Source: Microthyrium microscopicum (lineage: Eukaryota > Ascomycota > Dothideomycetes > Microthyriales > Microthyriaceae). Taken from it: DNA of 64,000 bases. The translations under genes were made by a program, and so were the position numbers. Every line of letters starts with the position of its first letter. Positions within the stretch are counted from its first letter, which is position 1. The DNA is taken from contig MU004234.1 in assembly GCA_010405405.1 (NCBI GenBank), forward strand, positions 2,523,988 through 2,587,987, given 5' to 3'. Shown one piece after another: positions 60,785-64,000 of the stretch. Below the pieces are notes generated by a model. It did not search any database. It worked only from the letters and a program-made list of their open reading frames with translations, and had not been told where the DNA came from.

Positions 60785-61761
60785 CTTGCTAGTTTGAGTA
60801 GTAAGAGTTCTTTGAGATGAGATGTAGAGATGAGTTGGAAGTGTTCGATATGGGTGATTATTGAGTTGATGGTCAAGGAGAATGTTAACTGGCGTCTTTC
60901 TGCTCTTAAGTATACCCGCGACCATAGTACGCATTACTCTTTTGGACTCCATGTTTTTGATATGCGCAAATAATCAGTAGAGCTCATTGCATAAATCATA
61001 TTCGATCTAGACGCTTTCTCAGCAGCCGAGCAATATGAAGTCATGATTACATGTACAATAAACAGTGTTCTGGCCCATCCATAGCTTGCTACAGCTTCTT
61101 GTCGACTGAATAGTAATCGTCGCAAGGAACCGAGATGAGCCAAGAGCTACGTAGTATACATTTACCAGGTGCGGGCGCAAGTGCGGGCAGATCGACAGGG
61201 ACGCGGCCGCATGAGTGGATTGATATACGATTGGTGGAAGAGAGATCTTGTCGAGCGGCATAAGAAGCCGCCAGATCTTGCCGCCACGGGCAGTTGGAAT
61301 TCAAGCCTTTTCTCTCTTCACTTTTGACAATCTACAGCCCAGGTTTGTTATTCATCATGATTAATGACCAAGCATACCTGTGTTTCCAAGCGATACGGGA
61401 GCCAGATTAGTTCGGCTGCAGATTGCAAGGCTGACTTGATACATTCTGTACGAAATCAACATGCAAACCATGCGCAATTACTCGCGACGTTGATATCGAT
61501 ATATCATCATGCCACAAGTTGGCGATATTTGCTTGCAAATGCTAGAAAGTCATGATTGCAGTACGCCCCCTTGGGTATCGTCTATAAGATGGGATGGATC
61601 TCTCGTCAAATATGAATTAATAGTCATTCACAATCATACTCTCAAACACTTTTTAAGATCTTACCACAAAGCAGTCAAACACAATCAACCTATACACTAT
61701 ATCCAACTTTCAATTCGATTCTTCTGTCTACCCAAAAGGATCTTCTCGTCCACTGACATCG
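60785..61761. promoter_or_regulatory. Divergent intergenic region, carbonic anhydrase / MFS
   Basis: This 977-bp gap between divergent genes holds both promoters. Small overlapping frames on both strands show no domain. Confidence 0.5.
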
Positions 61762-63593
61762 ATGGCCGACCTCATACGTGAGGCCCCAATTGGGCAACTA
61801 CTTCGCCTTGTTACTAGAAACAGAATCTTCCAGTACCCAGAAGAGCGAAGTGACTTTGAATTACCACTTCAATATGCGACTCAATTAAATTCCAAGAAGC
61901 AATTTCGATCCACTTCGTCACTCAACGACCTCGAAAAACCGGACACTATCGCAGACAACCCTTCAGACGAGACAAGTCCCAAAACAGAAGCCGAACTCGA
62001 AGGCCTGGGAATGACACGAACGAAAAGCAGACACTACTCTGATCCATACAGCAATGAACGCCTAGAAGTCGAACAGCAACTAGCACTCGAGCGAACTCAA
62101 ACCATACCTATCATTCCCAAAAAGACTTCCGATGGTATAATTCTAGTCGACTGGTACACCACAGACGATCCCGCCAATCCTCAGAACTGGTCCAGCTTCA
62201 AACGTGGATGGATCGTTTTCTTGATCTGTGCATACACTTGGGTTGTTTACACTGGGTCATCAATATACGCTCCAAGCGAAGGAGGAGTCATCGAGCAATT
62301 TGGGGTCAGTCCCACAATAGCTTCATTACCTCTCGCGCTCTACGTTTTGGCATACGGCATTGGGCCACTCCTATTCGCACCTCTTAGTGAGATACCGATC
62401 ATTGGACGCAATCCCGTATATATCATCACTTTCGTCATCTTCTTCGCCCTGTCCTTCCCTACGGCTGTTGTCAATGGCTTCGGCAGTCTGCTTGGCCTCC
62501 GGTTTTTGATGGGTCTATTTGGTTCACCGGCGCTTGCGAATGGTGGAGCAACGTTCTCCGATATGTACTCCCTGCTGTACGTCCCGTATCAGCTATCCTG
62601 GTGGGTGTTCTCAGCCTGGGGTGGACCAGCTCTCGGTCCTCTCATGGCAGGATTCGCAATTCCTGTCAAAGGCTGGCATTGGTCTTTATGGGAAGTAGTC
62701 TGGATGACAGCACCAGTGATTGTACTAGCACTTCTGTTTCTCCCAGAGACATCAACACCAAATATTCTACTCAAACGAGCGCAAAGACTTCGAAAAATCA
62801 CTGGAGATTCCCGGCTTCAGTCTCAGAGTGAAATGGACCAAAGGCACTTGACAGCATCCGGAATCTTGGTTGACGCCTTGATCAAACCCATCGAAATAAC
62901 TCTCAAAGATCCAGCTATCTTCTTCGTCAACATGTATACTGCGCTCTTCTATGGTATCTACTATACCTTCTTCGAGGTGTTTCCTCTGGTATTTCCCCCA
63001 ATCTATGGCTTCAACCTGGGCGAGATTGGTCTGGCATTCTTGGCCTGTCAGGTTGGAGCAACTATTGGCTTACTCATCTACTTTTCCTACTTGCGATGGT
63101 ATGTTCATTCGAATCACGTAAAGAAACCAACGCCCTTTCTAACAAAACCAGGTACATGATTCCAGATAACGTCAAAAACGGCTTGAGAGCCCAAGAACAC
63201 AGACTGGTGCCAGCAATCTTCGGCTCCTTCTTGATCCCCACCGGCCTGTTCATCTTTGGCTGGACTGCAAGAGAAAGCATTCACTGGATTGTTCCTCTCA
63301 TCGGAGTCGTCATATTCGTTCTCGGCACATTCCTGATCCTCCAGAGTATCTTCGTCTATGTACCTCTTTCGTATCCGAAGTATGCAGCCAGTCTGTTTGC
63401 CGGAAACGATCTGGTTCGATCATCCATGGCTTGTGGAAGTATACTTTATGCTCGACCACTTTTCATCAATCTAGGTATAGCAAAAGGTGTTACTGTTCTG
63501 GCAGGTCTCAGTGTGCTTGGCATCTTTGGCATGATTACGATTTATCTGACGGGTGCAAAATTGCGAGCGCGGTCCAAGTTTGCTCAAGGTTAG
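61762..63593 (+). CDS. MFS multidrug transporter (DHA1-type)
   Basis: Exon 1 is 61,762-63,098, followed by a 53-bp intron and exon 2 at 63,152-63,593, giving 592 aa. It has a hydrophilic ~150-residue N-terminus ending DGIILVDWYTTDDPANPQNW, the signature preceding membrane span 1 in fungal DHA1 drug:H+ antiporters. Twelve spans follow. Motif A-like LFAPLSEIPIIGRNPVYI lies between spans 2 and 3, RFLMGLFGSPALANGGATFSD is motif-C-like, and WGGPALGPLMAGF follows. The central loop carries LPETSTPNILLKRA. It resembles Flu1/Mdr1 and caffeine-resistance transporters in the plasma membrane. The exported substrate cannot be told. A start at the ATG 61,762 leaves the whole N-terminus in frame. Confidence 0.93.
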
Positions 63594-63780
63594 AAGGGCG
63601 AACACCCTTTGATGATTTATGACGATTTGGGAACATAATGTATTATCTTAATGATCTGGTAATGGGTGTATATTATATGCTGGAGTTGGGCGAATCTGAT
63701 ACATCGTGCTTTGCTTCAATCAAGTTTTTTACAAGATCAAAATCTTCCCTCATTCAAAAATTATAGAATTTTATTACTTT

Positions 63781-64000
63781 CTAAGGTCGATAATGAGATT
63801 TCATTGCGGCTCCAAATACTGTATGTTGAAAATTGTCAAGAACATCTTCAGAGGTGTGGGTGAAGAACGCGCGCTTGACATGGAGTGTGATCTTTGTTCC
63901 GTTCAACAAAACTTCTTCGCCAAACCCTGCGTTCAAATTTCGAGACGCCTTTCATCAGCTCTAAAGTTTTGTACCTTACTCTTCGGTATTCGAAGTAGAG
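63781..64000 (-). CDS. Possible 3' end of a gene running off the window
   Basis: On the minus strand a frame of about 55 codons ends at TAG (63,783-63,781): NLNAGFGEEVLLNGTKITLH, VKRAFFTHTSEDVLDNFQHT, VFGAAMKSHYRP. Upstream (63,960-64,000) another frame reads LYFEYRR before a GTAAGG donor-like site. This suggests an exon-intron chain whose start lies outside the window. No family is recognised, and the call rests only on coding-like composition. Confidence 0.3.

Noticed and set aside
1-64000. CRISPR arrays, bacterial operons, tRNA or rRNA genes, telomeric repeats
   Set aside because: None seen. The organism is fungal; GGTTCGA-like words (for example near 35,967) lack a cloverleaf context, and no TTAGGG runs occur.

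Overview
This window looks like genomic DNA of a filamentous ascomycete (Pezizomycotina). The genes carry short GT..AG introns, mostly 45-57 bp, often with a CTAAC/CTGAC-like branch site. They encode typical fungal families: two Zn2Cys6 regulators, an AA9 copper monooxygenase, a Kch1-type potassium transporter, a two-domain glyoxalase I, a tail-anchored Ubc6-type E2 and an MFS drug transporter. A leotiomycete-like genome is my guess, not something the sequence proves. The strongest genome-level signal is bimodal base composition. Two very AT-rich blocks almost lacking CpA and TpG, with no usable reading frames, are the hallmark of repeat-induced point mutation (RIP).

Layout. 1-17,640 is one AT-rich, RIP-degraded transposon graveyard. 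Inside it is a Ty3/gypsy LTR retrotransposon (4,710-13,488, minus orientation) with two 268-bp LTRs, a CGTAG target duplication, and recognisable reverse-transcriptase and integrase relics. 17,641-21,333 has normal composition but no gene I can support. 21,334-32,164 holds a secreted alpha/beta hydrolase, an EXPERA/EBP-like membrane protein, a Zn2Cys6 regulator and a cytochrome P450. A 4.0-kb RIP-degraded DNA transposon (26,065-30,066) with spared inverted ends and a TA target duplication splits this group.

34,067-49,350 holds a nuclear zinc-binding protein of unknown family, a LAMTOR1/Meh1-like lipid-anchored protein, a large secreted repeat glycoprotein, a Kch1-family potassium transporter and a HerA/FtsK-like ATPase with a long disordered N-terminus. 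49,895-63,593 is housekeeping-dense: AA9 monooxygenase, phosphoglycerate dehydrogenase, glyoxalase I, a roadblock/LAMTOR2-like protein, Ubc6-type E2, a second Zn2Cys6 regulator, a beta-carbonic anhydrase and an MFS transporter. A possible minus-strand gene end lies at the right edge.

How they may work together. The hydrolase, EXPERA protein, regulator and P450 could be a small metabolic cluster, although no backbone synthase is present. The two LAMTOR/EGO-like proteins would act together as the vacuolar scaffold for TORC1. Unexpectedly, both reading frames are interrupted by an in-frame TAG followed by a long coding-like extension. Gene models were assembled by hand from reading frame, splice sites and family motifs. 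No database search was run.
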